Made by a program: the position numbers and the translations under genes. Positions 23,290 through 31,320 of a stretch of DNA of 64,000 bases are shown here, piece by piece (position 1 is the first letter of the stretch; each line of letters starts with the position of its first letter). Below the pieces are notes generated by a model, which saw only the letters and a list, made by a program, of their open reading frames with translations, ran no database searches and was not told the origin of the DNA. Source of the DNA: DATMRS01 sp035566015 (GTDB taxonomy: Bacteria; Pseudomonadota; Alphaproteobacteria; Sphingomonadales; Sphingomonadaceae); contig DATMRS010000020.1 in assembly GCA_035566015.1 (NCBI GenBank), forward strand, positions 1 through 64,000. Direction: 5' to 3'.

Positions 23290-24726
23290 TCAGGCCTGGT
23301 GGATCGCTTTGGTGACGAGGCAGGCCATCAGCCCCTCGGGTCCGTCTTCCGAACCATGGCCGCTTTCCTTGACGCCCTGGAAGGGCGAATCGGCCGCCGC
23401 CATCGCCGTCGTGTTGATCCCCACCATCCCGCTCTCGATCGCATCGGCGATCAGATTGGCCTGCCTGCCATTCTCCGTAAAGGCGTAAGCGGCAAGGCCG
23501 TAAGGCAGGCGATTGGCCTGTTCGACCACCTCGTCGAAGGTCGCGAAAGGCTGGGTGACGGCGATCGGGCCGAACGGCTCCTCGTTCATGATCCGCGCCG
23601 CCGCCGGCACGTCGGACAGCACCGTCGGGCGGAAGAAGAAGCCCGTCTCGCCGATCCGCTCGCCGCCGGTGCGCACGCGGCCGCCGTGCGAAACGGCGTC
23701 GGCGATCATCGCCTCGATCGCGGCGGGGCGGCGCGCATTCGCCATCGGCCCCATCCGGCTTTCCGGCAGCAGGCCGTCGCCCACCGTCACCTCGCTCACC
23801 CGCCGGGTGAACGCCGCGACGAAGCGATCGTGAATGCCTTCCTGCACGTAGAAGCGAGTCGGCGAAACGCAGACCTGCCCGGCGTTGCGGACCTTCGCCC
23901 CCGCCAGCATCTCCACCGTCTTCTCCAGATCGGCGTCGTCGAAGATGATGACCGGTGCGTGGCCGCCCAGTTCCATCGTCGTCCGCTTCGCGCCGGCGGC
24001 GGCGAGCCCCATCAGATGCTTGCCCACCGCCGTCGATCCGGTGAAGCTGACCTTGCGGATCACCGGCGAGGCGATCAGGTGGCGCGACACCTCGTCGGGC
24101 ACGCCGAAGACGAGCTGGACGACGCCCTGCGGCAGACCGGCGTCAAGCAGCGCCTGCACCACCGCCATCGCCGACGCGGGCGCTTCCTCCGCCGGCTTCA
24201 GGATCACCGAGCAGCCCGTCGCCACCGGCGCGCCGAGCTTGCGGCCCGGATTGTGGATCGGGAAGTTCCACGGCGCGAACGCCGCGACGGGGCCGACCGG
24301 CTCCTTCATCACGCGCGACAGCATGCCCGTCGGGCGCACCAGCACGCGCCCGTAAAGGCGCTGCGCCTCGGCCGCGTAGAAATCGAACAGGCCCGCGCAG
24401 GCCATCAGCTCGATCCGCGTCTCGGCGATCGTCTTGCCTTCCTCGCGCGTGGCGTTGCGCGCGATATCCTCGGCCCGCTCGCGCAGCAGCCGCGCGGCGC
24501 CGGTCAGCACCGCGCCGCGTTCGGCCGCGCTCGCCTTGCGCCAGACGCGAAAGCCGCGCGCCGCCGCGTCGAGCGCGCGATCGAGATCGGCGGCGTCGGC
24601 CAGCGGCAGCTCGCCCAGCGTCTCGCCCGTCGCCGGGTTGACGACGCGCTGCGTGCGGCGATGCCCGGCGCCGATCCATTCGCCGTCGATGTGCAGCGCG
24701 AGGCGCGGATAGCCCTGTTCAGCCAT
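23290..24726 (-). CDS. NAD(P)-dependent aldehyde dehydrogenase
   Basis: 478 residues. The oxyanion Asn is in AAFAPWNFPIHNP, cofactor loop in VSFTGSTAVGKHLM, catalytic Glu in TMELGGHAPVIIFDDAD, catalytic Cys in NAGQVCVSPTRFYV, and the C-terminal EEPFGPIAVTQPF is intact. It resembles succinate-semialdehyde and benzaldehyde dehydrogenases of the ALDH superfamily. Between a stilbene dioxygenase-type gene and a GMC oxidoreductase (gaps of 16 and 13 bp), the natural guess is oxidation of aryl aldehydes such as vanillin. Substrate is inferred only. Confidence 0.9.
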   Translation of the reverse strand: MAEQGYPRLALHIDGEWIGAGHRRTQRVVNPATGETLGELPLADAADLDRALDAAARGFRVWRKASAAERGAVLTGAARLLRERAEDIARNATREEGKTIAETRIELMACAGLFDFYAAEAQRLYGRVLVRPTGMLSRVMKEPVGPVAAFAPWNFPIHNPGRKLGAPVATGCSVILKPAEEAPASAMAVVQALLDAGLPQGVVQLVFGVPDEVSRHLIASPVIRKVSFTGSTAVGKHLMGLAAAGAKRTTMELGGHAPVIIFDDADLEKTVEMLAGAKVRNAGQVCVSPTRFYVQEGIHDRFVAAFTRRVSEVTVGDGLLPESRMGPMANARRPAAIEAMIADAVSHGGRVRTGGERIGETGFFFRPTVLSDVPAAARIMNEEPFGPIAVTQPFATFDEVVEQANRLPYGLAAYAFTENGRQANLIADAIESGMVGINTTAMAAADSPFQGVKESGHGSEDGPEGLMACLVTKAIHQA

Positions 24727-24742
24727 GCTCTCTCTTTCGCCT

Positions 24743-26200
24743 TCAGCCGCCGAACTGGTCCGCCGTCGCCCAATTGCCGTGCAGGCCCGGGCGGATGCGG
24801 AAGGGCAGATCGACGATCGCGATCGGCCCCGCCGCCACCTTGCGCGCGTCGAGCAGCAGCAGGCGCGAGCGCAGCTCGGCCAGGCGATTCTCGATCATCA
24901 CCAGATAGCCGTCGCCCTCCACGTCCGATCCGGGGCGCGGAATGAAGGCCGGCTCCTGCAACGAGGAGACGGGTCCCACCCAATAGGTATCGGTTTCGCC
25001 CGTCTCGACGTCGATATGCGCGATCGTGTTCATCAGCAGGCCCGAGGCGCTGCGCCCGCCCGGCAGGTCCACCGGCTTTTCCATATCCTGCACCAGCAGA
25101 TAGCCGTGGCGATATTTCTGGCCGGCGAAGCGATCGTCGATGCGCGGGAATTCGCCGACCAGCTCGGTCAGCCGCGTCATCTCGATCTCGTCGCTGTTCG
25201 CGGTCATGTCGACCGTCCAGCGCGTCACGCGCGATTGCGCGGCGACGGGGTCGAACGGCGCCTCCTCTGTGTCGGGGAAGAAGGGGAACATGTTGCCCGC
25301 CGCCATCGGCGTGTCGAAATGCACCTTCGTGCCTTCATTATAGGCGTTCATCACATGGCTGGCGAACAGGTTGGGCGCGGTGAACCAGCGCAGGTCCTCC
25401 GCCGTGCCCTTGCGCGGCAGCACGCCCAGATAGATCGGCCGCTGGCGATCGAAGCCGAAATGCGGCTTGTTCGCTTTCAGTCGATCCCAGTCGCTGACGA
25501 TCGGCACGACATGGAAGATGGCGTAATCGTCCGTCACCGCGAAGTCGTGCATCATGCAGTAATAAGGCAGTTCGAACCACGTCTCGGTGGTGATCTCGCC
25601 GTCCGGGCTGACGATGTAGAAGGCGATGTCGCGCGTCAGCAGCCCCTTGGCGGCATAGCCGAAGGCGAGCATCTCGCCCGTCTTCGGATCGAATTTCGGA
25701 TGGGCGGTGAACGTTTCGCTGGTGAGCTTGCCGTTGAAATCCCATTCGCCGATCGTCTCCAGCGTCACCGGGTCCATCGCCACCGGGCGGCTGTCCTCCT
25801 TGAGCGCCAGCAGCTTGCCGGCATGGACGACGACATTGGTGTTCGCCGTGCCGCGCACCTTGCCCTTCACCGCAGGATCGTCGGTCAGCGGATTGCGATA
25901 GGCGCCGAACAGCGCGTGCCCCGCCTCGCGTTCCAGCCTGAACTTCTCGGTCCTCGCCCAGCGCTGCTTCATCGAGACGCCGCCGTCCTTGAAGCGGAAG
26001 GCCGTGACCATGCCGTCGCCGTTGAACCAGATGTCGTCGCCGGCGCGCGGCGGGAATTGCGGATCGGGCGCGACGCGGAAGAAAGCGCCGTCGAGATCCT
26101 CGGGAATCGCCCCCTCGATCACCGGAAGATGCGGAACCTCCGCCTCGACGCCCGAGGGCGCGAAGAAGCCGGTAAAATTCTTCGTCTCAGGAAATTTCAT
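24743..26200 (-). CDS. Lignostilbene alpha,beta-dioxygenase-like carotenoid cleavage oxygenase
   Basis: 485 residues, seven-bladed propeller family. The four iron-binding His are found at 167 (TAHPKFDP), 218 (YCMMHDFAV), 282 (LFASHVMNAY) and 474 (PGLHGNW). Phe59, Tyr101 and Lys134 fall exactly at the positions I recall for the substrate-binding residues of lignostilbene dioxygenase LsdA, where Lys134 contacts the 4-hydroxyl. Such enzymes split the central double bond of 4-hydroxystilbenes with O2 into two benzaldehydes. It heads a leftward operon with the aldehyde dehydrogenase and GMC gene, divergent from a marR. No signal peptide. Confidence 0.88.
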   Translation of the reverse strand: MKFPETKNFTGFFAPSGVEAEVPHLPVIEGAIPEDLDGAFFRVAPDPQFPPRAGDDIWFNGDGMVTAFRFKDGGVSMKQRWARTEKFRLEREAGHALFGAYRNPLTDDPAVKGKVRGTANTNVVVHAGKLLALKEDSRPVAMDPVTLETIGEWDFNGKLTSETFTAHPKFDPKTGEMLAFGYAAKGLLTRDIAFYIVSPDGEITTETWFELPYYCMMHDFAVTDDYAIFHVVPIVSDWDRLKANKPHFGFDRQRPIYLGVLPRKGTAEDLRWFTAPNLFASHVMNAYNEGTKVHFDTPMAAGNMFPFFPDTEEAPFDPVAAQSRVTRWTVDMTANSDEIEMTRLTELVGEFPRIDDRFAGQKYRHGYLLVQDMEKPVDLPGGRSASGLLMNTIAHIDVETGETDTYWVGPVSSLQEPAFIPRPGSDVEGDGYLVMIENRLAELRSRLLLLDARKVAAGPIAIVDLPFRIRPGLHGNWATADQFGG

Positions 26201-26224
26201 CTCACGTCTCCCACGATGGGCGAT

Positions 26225-26244
26225 TTCGTTAAATTATCAACGAA
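26225..26244. promoter_or_regulatory. Inverted repeat before the stilbene dioxygenase-like gene
   Basis: TTCGTT (26225-26230) and AACGAA (26239-26244) around an AT-rich 8-bp centre, 25 bp before the dioxygenase start. It would overlap the transcription start or -10 region of the leftward operon, a usual place for a MarR repressor. Confidence 0.5.
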
Positions 26245-26322
26245 GCGATAGCGAAACCCGCCTGCCCAGACAAGACGGCAACGCGCCCCTGGGCCAACTG
26301 GCGATATCCCGCGAAACCCGCT

Positions 26323-26335
26323 AGTCAGGCTGACT
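26323..26335. promoter_or_regulatory. Palindrome before the second marR gene
   Basis: AGTCAGGCTGACT: perfect 6-bp arms around one G, with further partial pairing outside. It lies 44 bp before the marR start and can be an autoregulatory operator. It differs in sequence from the TTCGTT/AACGAA repeat in the same gap. Confidence 0.5.
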
Positions 26336-26378
26336 GGCCTGGCGATGCCGGCACGAAAATGAGGGGAACGAGACGACG

Positions 26379-26903
26379 ATGGCGTCCCGCAAGAGCGCGA
26401 ACGAACAGGCCGAAGCCCTCGGCGAAGAGGCCGATCCGCCCCGGCTGGCGGGCTGGGCCTATCCCGGCCTCGATTATCCGACCTTCCACCTCGTCCTGAT
26501 CGCCAAGGCGATCGACCGGCTGACGCTTCGCACGCTGCATGACGACGATGCCGCGCTCACCGTCGCCGAATGGCGCGTGCTGAGCCGCCTCGCGCCCACC
26601 ACCGGCGCGACCGTCCGCCAGATCGCCGAATGGGCGTGGGTCGATCGCGCCGAGGTCAGCCGCGCGGCGAGCGAGCTTGAACGGCGCGGCCTCACCTCGC
26701 GCCGGCCCAACCCGGCCGACAAGCGCTCGCCGATCCTGTTCTGCACGCCGCAGGGCCACGCCGAATATAAGCGGCTGCTCCCCATCCGCGCCGCCTTCCA
26801 TGCCGAGCTGTCGGGCCTGCTCGACGAGGAGGAAGCCGCCGCGCTCGATCGGCTGCTCGCCCGGATCGCCAACGGCATCGGGGCGCGCACCGGCAACGGT
26901 TGA
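26379..26903 (+). CDS. MarR family transcriptional regulator (second)
   Basis: 174 residues. The DNA-binding domain reads LTVAEWRVLSRLAPTTGA, TVRQIAEWAWVDRAEVSRA, ASELERRGLTSRRPNPADKR. An N-terminal arm of about 40 residues precedes it. The gene diverges from the dioxygenase operon with 178 bp between and is followed 81 bp later by an alcohol dehydrogenase on the same strand, so it can control both sides. GAGGGGA lies upstream of the ATG. Confidence 0.87.
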   Translation: MASRKSANEQAEALGEEADPPRLAGWAYPGLDYPTFHLVLIAKAIDRLTLRTLHDDDAALTVAEWRVLSRLAPTTGATVRQIAEWAWVDRAEVSRAASELERRGLTSRRPNPADKRSPILFCTPQGHAEYKRLLPIRAAFHAELSGLLDEEEAAALDRLLARIANGIGARTGNG

Positions 26904-26984
26904 CAGCGCCCCGAGACTGTTGAACGATCATTGAAATAGGAAGGGGTGGGTCCGCGCCCCTGCAAGGAGCAAGGATTTTTGCCG

Positions 26985-28082
26985 ATGAAGATCGCAGCCG
27001 CCGTCTCGCGCGAAGGCCAGAAGCATCCGCTGATCGAGGAAGTCGACCTCGAAGCGCCGCGCGCCGACGAGGTGCGCGTGCGGATCGTCGCAACCGGCAT
27101 CTGCCATACCGATCTGCATTGCCATGCCGGGCGCGGCATGCCGATCCCGAAGCCGATCGTGCTGGGCCATGAAGGCGCCGGCATTGTCGAGGCGGTGGGC
27201 GCCGGCGTCCTCGATCTCGCGCCCGGCGATCATGTCGTGCTGAGCGGCGGTTCCTGCGGCGCCTGCCCCAGTTGCCGCTCCGCCCGTCCCACTTACTGCC
27301 GCGACGCGATGAAGCTCAGCTTCGCCGGCATGCGCAATGACGGCTCCTCGCCGCTCAGCCAGAATGGCGAGCGGATCGCCGGTTCCTTCTTCGCCCAATC
27401 CTCCTTCGCCAGCCATGCGGTCGTTCCGGCGCGGTCGGCGGTGAAGGTGCCGAAGGACGTGCCGCTTCATCTGCTCGGCCCATTGGGCTGCGGGATCATC
27501 ACCGGCGCGGGTTCGGTGATCGAGGCGTTCCGGCTGCGGCCGGGCCAGTCGCTCGTCGTGTTCGGCGTCGGCAGCGTCGGGCTTGCGGCGGTGATGGCCG
27601 GGCGGCTGGCGGGCGCGTCGCGGATCGTCGCGGTCGATACCGATGCGGCGCGGCTCAAGCTCGCGCTCGAACTGGGGGCGACCGACGCGGTCCCCTCGAA
27701 CGCCGACACCGCCGGCGCGCTCAAGGACATTTTGCCCTACGGTTTCGACTACAGCTTCAACACCACCGTCGTCCCCGACGTGTATGAGATGGCGACCGCC
27801 TGTCTCGCCAATGAAGGCACGGCGGGCTTCGTCACGCGTCCCGCCGGCCCGTGGGTGCCCAACATCGCCCAGATTCTCGCTGGCGGCCGCAAGCTGCAAG
27901 GCATATTGGGCGGCAGCGCCGCGCCGCAGACCTTCATCCCGCTGATGATCGATTATTGGCGGCAGGGCCGTTTCCCGTTCGACAAGCTGGTCGCCGAATT
28001 CCCGTTTGAGGCGATCGGCGAAGCATGGGAAGCCTGCGAGGCCGGCAGCGTGCTGAAGCCCGTGCTGCGCATGGACGCCTGA
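26985..28082 (+). CDS. Zinc-dependent alcohol dehydrogenase (MDR), aryl-alcohol type
   Basis: 365 residues from ATG at 26985. Catalytic zinc ligands start with Cys40 (TGICHTDLHCHAG) and the GHEGAG His-Glu pair. The structural zinc loop has four Cys in CGACPSCRSARPTYC. The Rossmann motif is FGVGSVGLAAVMAG and VAVDTDAARLKLALELGA binds NAD. The layout resembles benzyl/aryl-alcohol dehydrogenases such as XylB. Beside a stilbene-cleavage operon it could interconvert aryl alcohols and aldehydes. It is likely co-transcribed with the preceding marR. Confidence 0.9.
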   Translation: MKIAAAVSREGQKHPLIEEVDLEAPRADEVRVRIVATGICHTDLHCHAGRGMPIPKPIVLGHEGAGIVEAVGAGVLDLAPGDHVVLSGGSCGACPSCRSARPTYCRDAMKLSFAGMRNDGSSPLSQNGERIAGSFFAQSSFASHAVVPARSAVKVPKDVPLHLLGPLGCGIITGAGSVIEAFRLRPGQSLVVFGVGSVGLAAVMAGRLAGASRIVAVDTDAARLKLALELGATDAVPSNADTAGALKDILPYGFDYSFNTTVVPDVYEMATACLANEGTAGFVTRPAGPWVPNIAQILAGGRKLQGILGGSAAPQTFIPLMIDYWRQGRFPFDKLVAEFPFEAIGEAWEACEAGSVLKPVLRMDA

Positions 28083-28150
28083 ACCGCCCAAGGAACCCTT
28101 GTCCTGCCGATCGGTTGTCCCCTCGCATGGCGAGCGAAAGCGAGCGGACG

Positions 28151-28486
28151 ATGACGACGAGAACATTGGCGAAGGCCGAATGGCGGACCTATTTCGATCG
28201 GGTGGCGGCGGGCTTGCAGGGCAAGCGCGCGTCGGTGGAGATAACGTCCGAGGCGCTGGGCGACCAATGGGCTGCCCGCCGCCTGCCGCTGCTCGGCATC
28301 ACCTATGACGACAAGGACGATCTGGTCGAGGTCGCGATGGACGGCGTCGATCACCTCGTCCTCCATCCCGATGCGATCAAGATCGACGAACAGGCGGGCG
28401 GCCTCGCCTGCCTGGAGATTACAGCGCGTGACGGCACCCGCCAGATCGTGACGCTCGTCGATCCGGTGATGCTGCCGGCGTCCTGA
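28151..28486 (+). CDS. DUF5335 family small protein
   Basis: 111 residues from ATG at 28151. The sequence TLAKAEWRTYFDRVAAGLQG, VEITSEALGDQWAARRLPLLGITYD and DDLVEVAMDGVDHLVLHP matches DUF5335, a small alpha/beta protein without known function. An ATG at 28127 would add eight residues; neither has a strong ribosome site. It is followed by another small gene 23 bp later. Confidence 0.7.
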   Translation: MTTRTLAKAEWRTYFDRVAAGLQGKRASVEITSEALGDQWAARRLPLLGITYDDKDDLVEVAMDGVDHLVLHPDAIKIDEQAGGLACLEITARDGTRQIVTLVDPVMLPAS

Positions 28487-28509
28487 ACGATCCCGAAGGA
28501 GGAGAAAAC

Positions 28510-28773
28510 GTGGCGGAGAGCAAACGGCCGCCCCGGACGGGCCGTGATGATAGCGATCTCGATGATGGCCTGCCCACCCCGTCCCAATCGGGCAGCGCGG
28601 GCGGCAGCCTCGCCAATGATGTCGGCTCGCTCGACGAGGCGAGAAACGCGCTGGGCGGCGATCCCGAACCGACGCGGGCCACCAAGCGCCTCAAGCAGCA
28701 ACCCCGTATCCCCACGCGCAGCGATCATAGCGGCGCGGCGGGCCTCAAGCCGCTCGGCACGAAGAAGAAATAG
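28510..28773 (+). CDS. Small hydrophilic hypothetical protein
   Basis: 87 residues from GTG at 28510, preceded by a strong AAGGAGGAG at a spacing of about six. The chain is rich in Asp, Ser, Gly, Pro and Lys (DSDLDDGLPTPSQSGSAGG) and ends KPLGTKKK. No hydrophobic core is visible, so it is probably disordered. A terminator follows. I do not recognise a family; the strong ribosome site and terminator argue that it is real. Confidence 0.6.
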   Translation: MAESKRPPRTGRDDSDLDDGLPTPSQSGSAGGSLANDVGSLDEARNALGGDPEPTRATKRLKQQPRIPTRSDHSGAAGLKPLGTKKK

Positions 28774-28796
28774 CGGCTCCGCTCCCCAAAAACGTA

Positions 28797-28822
28797 AGCC
28801 CCGTCGCTTTCGCGGCGGGGCT
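28797..28822. terminator. Hairpin terminator after the small gene pair
   Basis: Eleven-bp stem AGCCCCGTCGC/GCGGCGGGGCT (one G-T pair) closed by a TTTC loop, 23 bp after the small gene. No long T-run follows, so termination may be partial. Confidence 0.6.
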
Positions 28823-28955
28823 CCCGTGAAGAGTCCTCGCGGATGGTGTGACCCATCGGTTTTGGATTCTTCAATTTCCATTCTTCTTTCGAAGAGTGGA
28901 TAGCTAAAACGTGGCGCGTCGCACTTCGGTTCCGTCTTTTTCCAAAAAATTCTCC

Positions 28956-29043
28956 CCTCACCCCCGAAGTCGCGGCCCATGGACGCGGCTCGCTTCCTTA
29001 TGGGGCGAGCCCGGGTCGATGATTTCAGCTTTCGCCCGAAGAC
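28956..29043. repeat. Degenerate REP-like element
   Basis: Contains the shared centre CCCATGGACGCGGCTCGCTT and fragments of both arms (CACCCCCGAAGTCGCGG; CAGCTTTCGCCCGAAGACGG), but the arms no longer pair well. It lies before the DNA ligase stop. Confidence 0.45.
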
Positions 29044-29055
29044 GGACAGGGCGCC

Positions 29056-30654
29056 CTAGACGATCAGCCGCCGCAGCGTCTCGATCCGGTCCGCCTCCTC
29101 TACCGGCTTGTCGTGGCGGATATGCGCGATCCGGGGAAAGCGCATCGCCACGCCCGATTTGTGGCGCCGCGAGTCGTGGATCGAATCGAAGGCGACTTCG
29201 AGGACGAGGCTCTTCTCCACCTCGCGCACCGGGCCGAACCGCGCCACCGTATGCGCGCGAACGAAGCGGTCGAGCCATTTCAGTTCCTCGTCGGTGAAGC
29301 CCGAATAGGCCTTGCCCACCGGCAGCAGCTCTCCCTCGTCGGTCCAGCAGCCGAACGTATAATCCGAATAGAAGCTCGATCGCTTGCCGTGCCCGCGCTG
29401 CGCATACATCAGCACGCAATCGGCGGTGAGCGGATCGCGCTTCCATTTGTACCAGAGGCCGACGCGCCGCCCGCCGACATAGAGACTGTCGCGGCGCTTC
29501 AGCATCACGCCCTCGATCGCCGCGTCGCGCGCGCCGGCGCGCAGGTCTTCGAGCGCCTCGAAATCGGCGACGGGGATCAACGCCGACAGGTCGAAACGCG
29601 CGGGATCGAGCGCGGCGGCAAAGTCTTCGAGCCGCGCGCGCCGGGCGCTCCATGTCTGCTCGCGCAGGTCCTCGGTTCCGTCGAACAATATGTCGTAGAG
29701 GCGGACGAAGGCGGGATAGTCGGCCTGCATCTTCGCCGACGCATTCTTGCGCCCCAGCCGCTGCTGGAGCGCGTTGAAGCTCGCCGCGCCCGCGGTCGTG
29801 AGGCCGCCGCCCTGCGCCTCGCCGCGCACCAGCAATTCGCCGTCGACCACGCCGTCGCGCAGGAAGGCGACGGCAACCTCGGGAAAGCTGTGCGTCACAT
29901 CGTCGCCGGCGCGGCTGTAGAGGCGCGTCTCGCCGCCCGCGCGCGCGATCTGGAGGCGGATGCCGTCCCATTTCCACTCGACCGCAAAATCGGCGAGGTC
30001 GAGCCGCGCGTCGTCGAGCGGATGCGCGAGCATGAAGGGCCGGAAGACCGGCCGGTCGCGCGCCGTCGGCCGCGTCCCCCGCCCCTCGCCCCAGGCGAAG
30101 AGCGGCTCATAAGGCGGGGCAAGGCCGTGCCACACCTCCTCCACCGCCTCGACGTCGAGCGCGAAGGCCTGCGCCAGCGCGGTCTTCGCCAGTCGTGCGG
30201 AGACGCCGACGCGCAAGCCCCCGGTCGCCAACTTGAGCAAGGCGAAGCGGCCGCTGGCGTCGAGATGGTCGAGCATCCGGGCCAGTTCGCCCGGCGCATC
30301 GGCGCGCCCCAGCGTCGCCAGCCGCTCGATCACCGCGCCCAGCCGCAGCGCGCCATCGTCCAGCTCGGCGGGCTGGTCGAGCCGCTTGGGCCACAGCAGC
30401 GCCACCGTTTCCGCGAAGTCGCCGACATAATCGTGGCTCATCGCGAAGAGGACGGGATCGACCCGCTCCTCGGTCATCCCGCGAATCAGCGCGGGCTTGA
30501 CCGCAGGCAGGTCGAGCGCGCCGGTCAACGCCGCCATCGCCCAGCCCCGGTCGGGATCGGGCGTCGCGCGCAGATAATCGGCGATCAGCTTGAGCTTGGC
30601 GTTGCGCGAGCGCGTGTAGACGAGGGCGTCGAGAAGCTGCGAGAAATCGCGCAT
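29056..30654 (-). CDS. ATP-dependent DNA ligase
   Basis: 532 residues. The adenylation motif is EWKWDGIR with the nucleophilic Lys, after an N-terminal helical domain (RDFSQLLDALVYTRSRNAKL, GGLRVGVSARLAKTALAQAF). Motif III appears in GVVDGELLVRG, motif IV in IEGVMLKRRDSLY, motif V in LWYKWKRDPLTADCVLMYA, then an OB domain ending RFPRIAHIRHDKP. This is the alphaproteobacterial repair ligase type, commonly encoded with an exonuclease, a helicase and an endonuclease. None of those is adjacent here; dps lies just upstream. It would back up NAD-dependent LigA in repair. Confidence 0.92.
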   Translation of the reverse strand: MRDFSQLLDALVYTRSRNAKLKLIADYLRATPDPDRGWAMAALTGALDLPAVKPALIRGMTEERVDPVLFAMSHDYVGDFAETVALLWPKRLDQPAELDDGALRLGAVIERLATLGRADAPGELARMLDHLDASGRFALLKLATGGLRVGVSARLAKTALAQAFALDVEAVEEVWHGLAPPYEPLFAWGEGRGTRPTARDRPVFRPFMLAHPLDDARLDLADFAVEWKWDGIRLQIARAGGETRLYSRAGDDVTHSFPEVAVAFLRDGVVDGELLVRGEAQGGGLTTAGAASFNALQQRLGRKNASAKMQADYPAFVRLYDILFDGTEDLREQTWSARRARLEDFAAALDPARFDLSALIPVADFEALEDLRAGARDAAIEGVMLKRRDSLYVGGRRVGLWYKWKRDPLTADCVLMYAQRGHGKRSSFYSDYTFGCWTDEGELLPVGKAYSGFTDEELKWLDRFVRAHTVARFGPVREVEKSLVLEVAFDSIHDSRRHKSGVAMRFPRIAHIRHDKPVEEADRIETLRRLIV

Positions 30655-30681
30655 CGCGTCGCCCCCGTCGGGCGCCCCGGA

Positions 30682-31182
30682 TCAGGCGCCCTGGCTGGCC
30701 TCGAACAGGAACCAGGCGCGCTCCTCGGCCTGATCGGTCCAGTCGTCGATCATGCCGCTGGTCGCATTGTCCTTCGCCTCGTCGACGAGGTCCTTCGCCT
30801 CCCGCAGCGATTCGATCAGCTTCAGATTGTCCTCGCGCAGTTCGCGGAGCATGTCGCCGGGGCTCACATAATCGGCATTATTGTCCTTGATGCGCTGATG
30901 CCGCGCGATATCGCCGACCGAACGCAAGGTGGTGTTGCCGGTCTTGCGCACGCGCTCGGCGATCGCATCGGTGGTGCCGAGAATCTGCGCCGCCTGCGCG
31001 TCGAGCAGCAGGTGATAGTCGCGGAAGTGCGGGCCAGACACATGCCAGTGGAAGTTCTTCGTCTTGAAGTAAATCGCATAGCTGTCCGCCAGAATCGCGT
31101 TCAGCGCATCGGCGGTGGTGCCGACCGCGTTCGATTGCAGGTCGGTGGGCGTCTTGAGCTTGGGTTTGGCGGCTTTGGCCAT
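30682..31182 (-). CDS. dps: Dps ferritin-like DNA-protection protein
   Basis: 166 residues. The ferroxidase region lies between subunits: NFHWHVSGPHFRDYHLLLDAQ with the conserved His and Asp residues. TTDAIAERVRKTGNTTLRS and DWTDQAEERAWFL complete the four-helix bundle. A Lys-rich N-terminal tail (AKAAKPKLKTPT) can bind DNA. It stores iron and shields DNA in stress or stationary phase. It precedes the DNA ligase on the same strand, 27 bp apart, so the two may share a transcript. Confidence 0.95.
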   Translation of the reverse strand: MAKAAKPKLKTPTDLQSNAVGTTADALNAILADSYAIYFKTKNFHWHVSGPHFRDYHLLLDAQAAQILGTTDAIAERVRKTGNTTLRSVGDIARHQRIKDNNADYVSPGDMLRELREDNLKLIESLREAKDLVDEAKDNATSGMIDDWTDQAEERAWFLFEASQGA

Positions 31183-31275
31183 CGCGAGCGTCCTCCAGAG
31201 CGGTTGATCGGTTCGTGACTATAACGACCGACGTCGCGTTCGGACGCAATCTTTTCGCGCGAATGACCGCAAATT

Positions 31276-31298
31276 GTTCCGATCGCCATGATCGGAAC
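31276..31298. promoter_or_regulatory. Perfect inverted repeat upstream of dps
   Basis: GTTCCGATC (31276-31284) and GATCGGAAC (31290-31298) around GCCAT. It lies 94 bp before the dps start and 22 bp after the eipA stop, both leftward. It may be a factorless terminator for eipA (no T-run follows) or an operator for a dps regulator. Confidence 0.45.
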
Positions 31299-31320
31299 GC
31301 TCGATAATGCTCCTCGGTCC

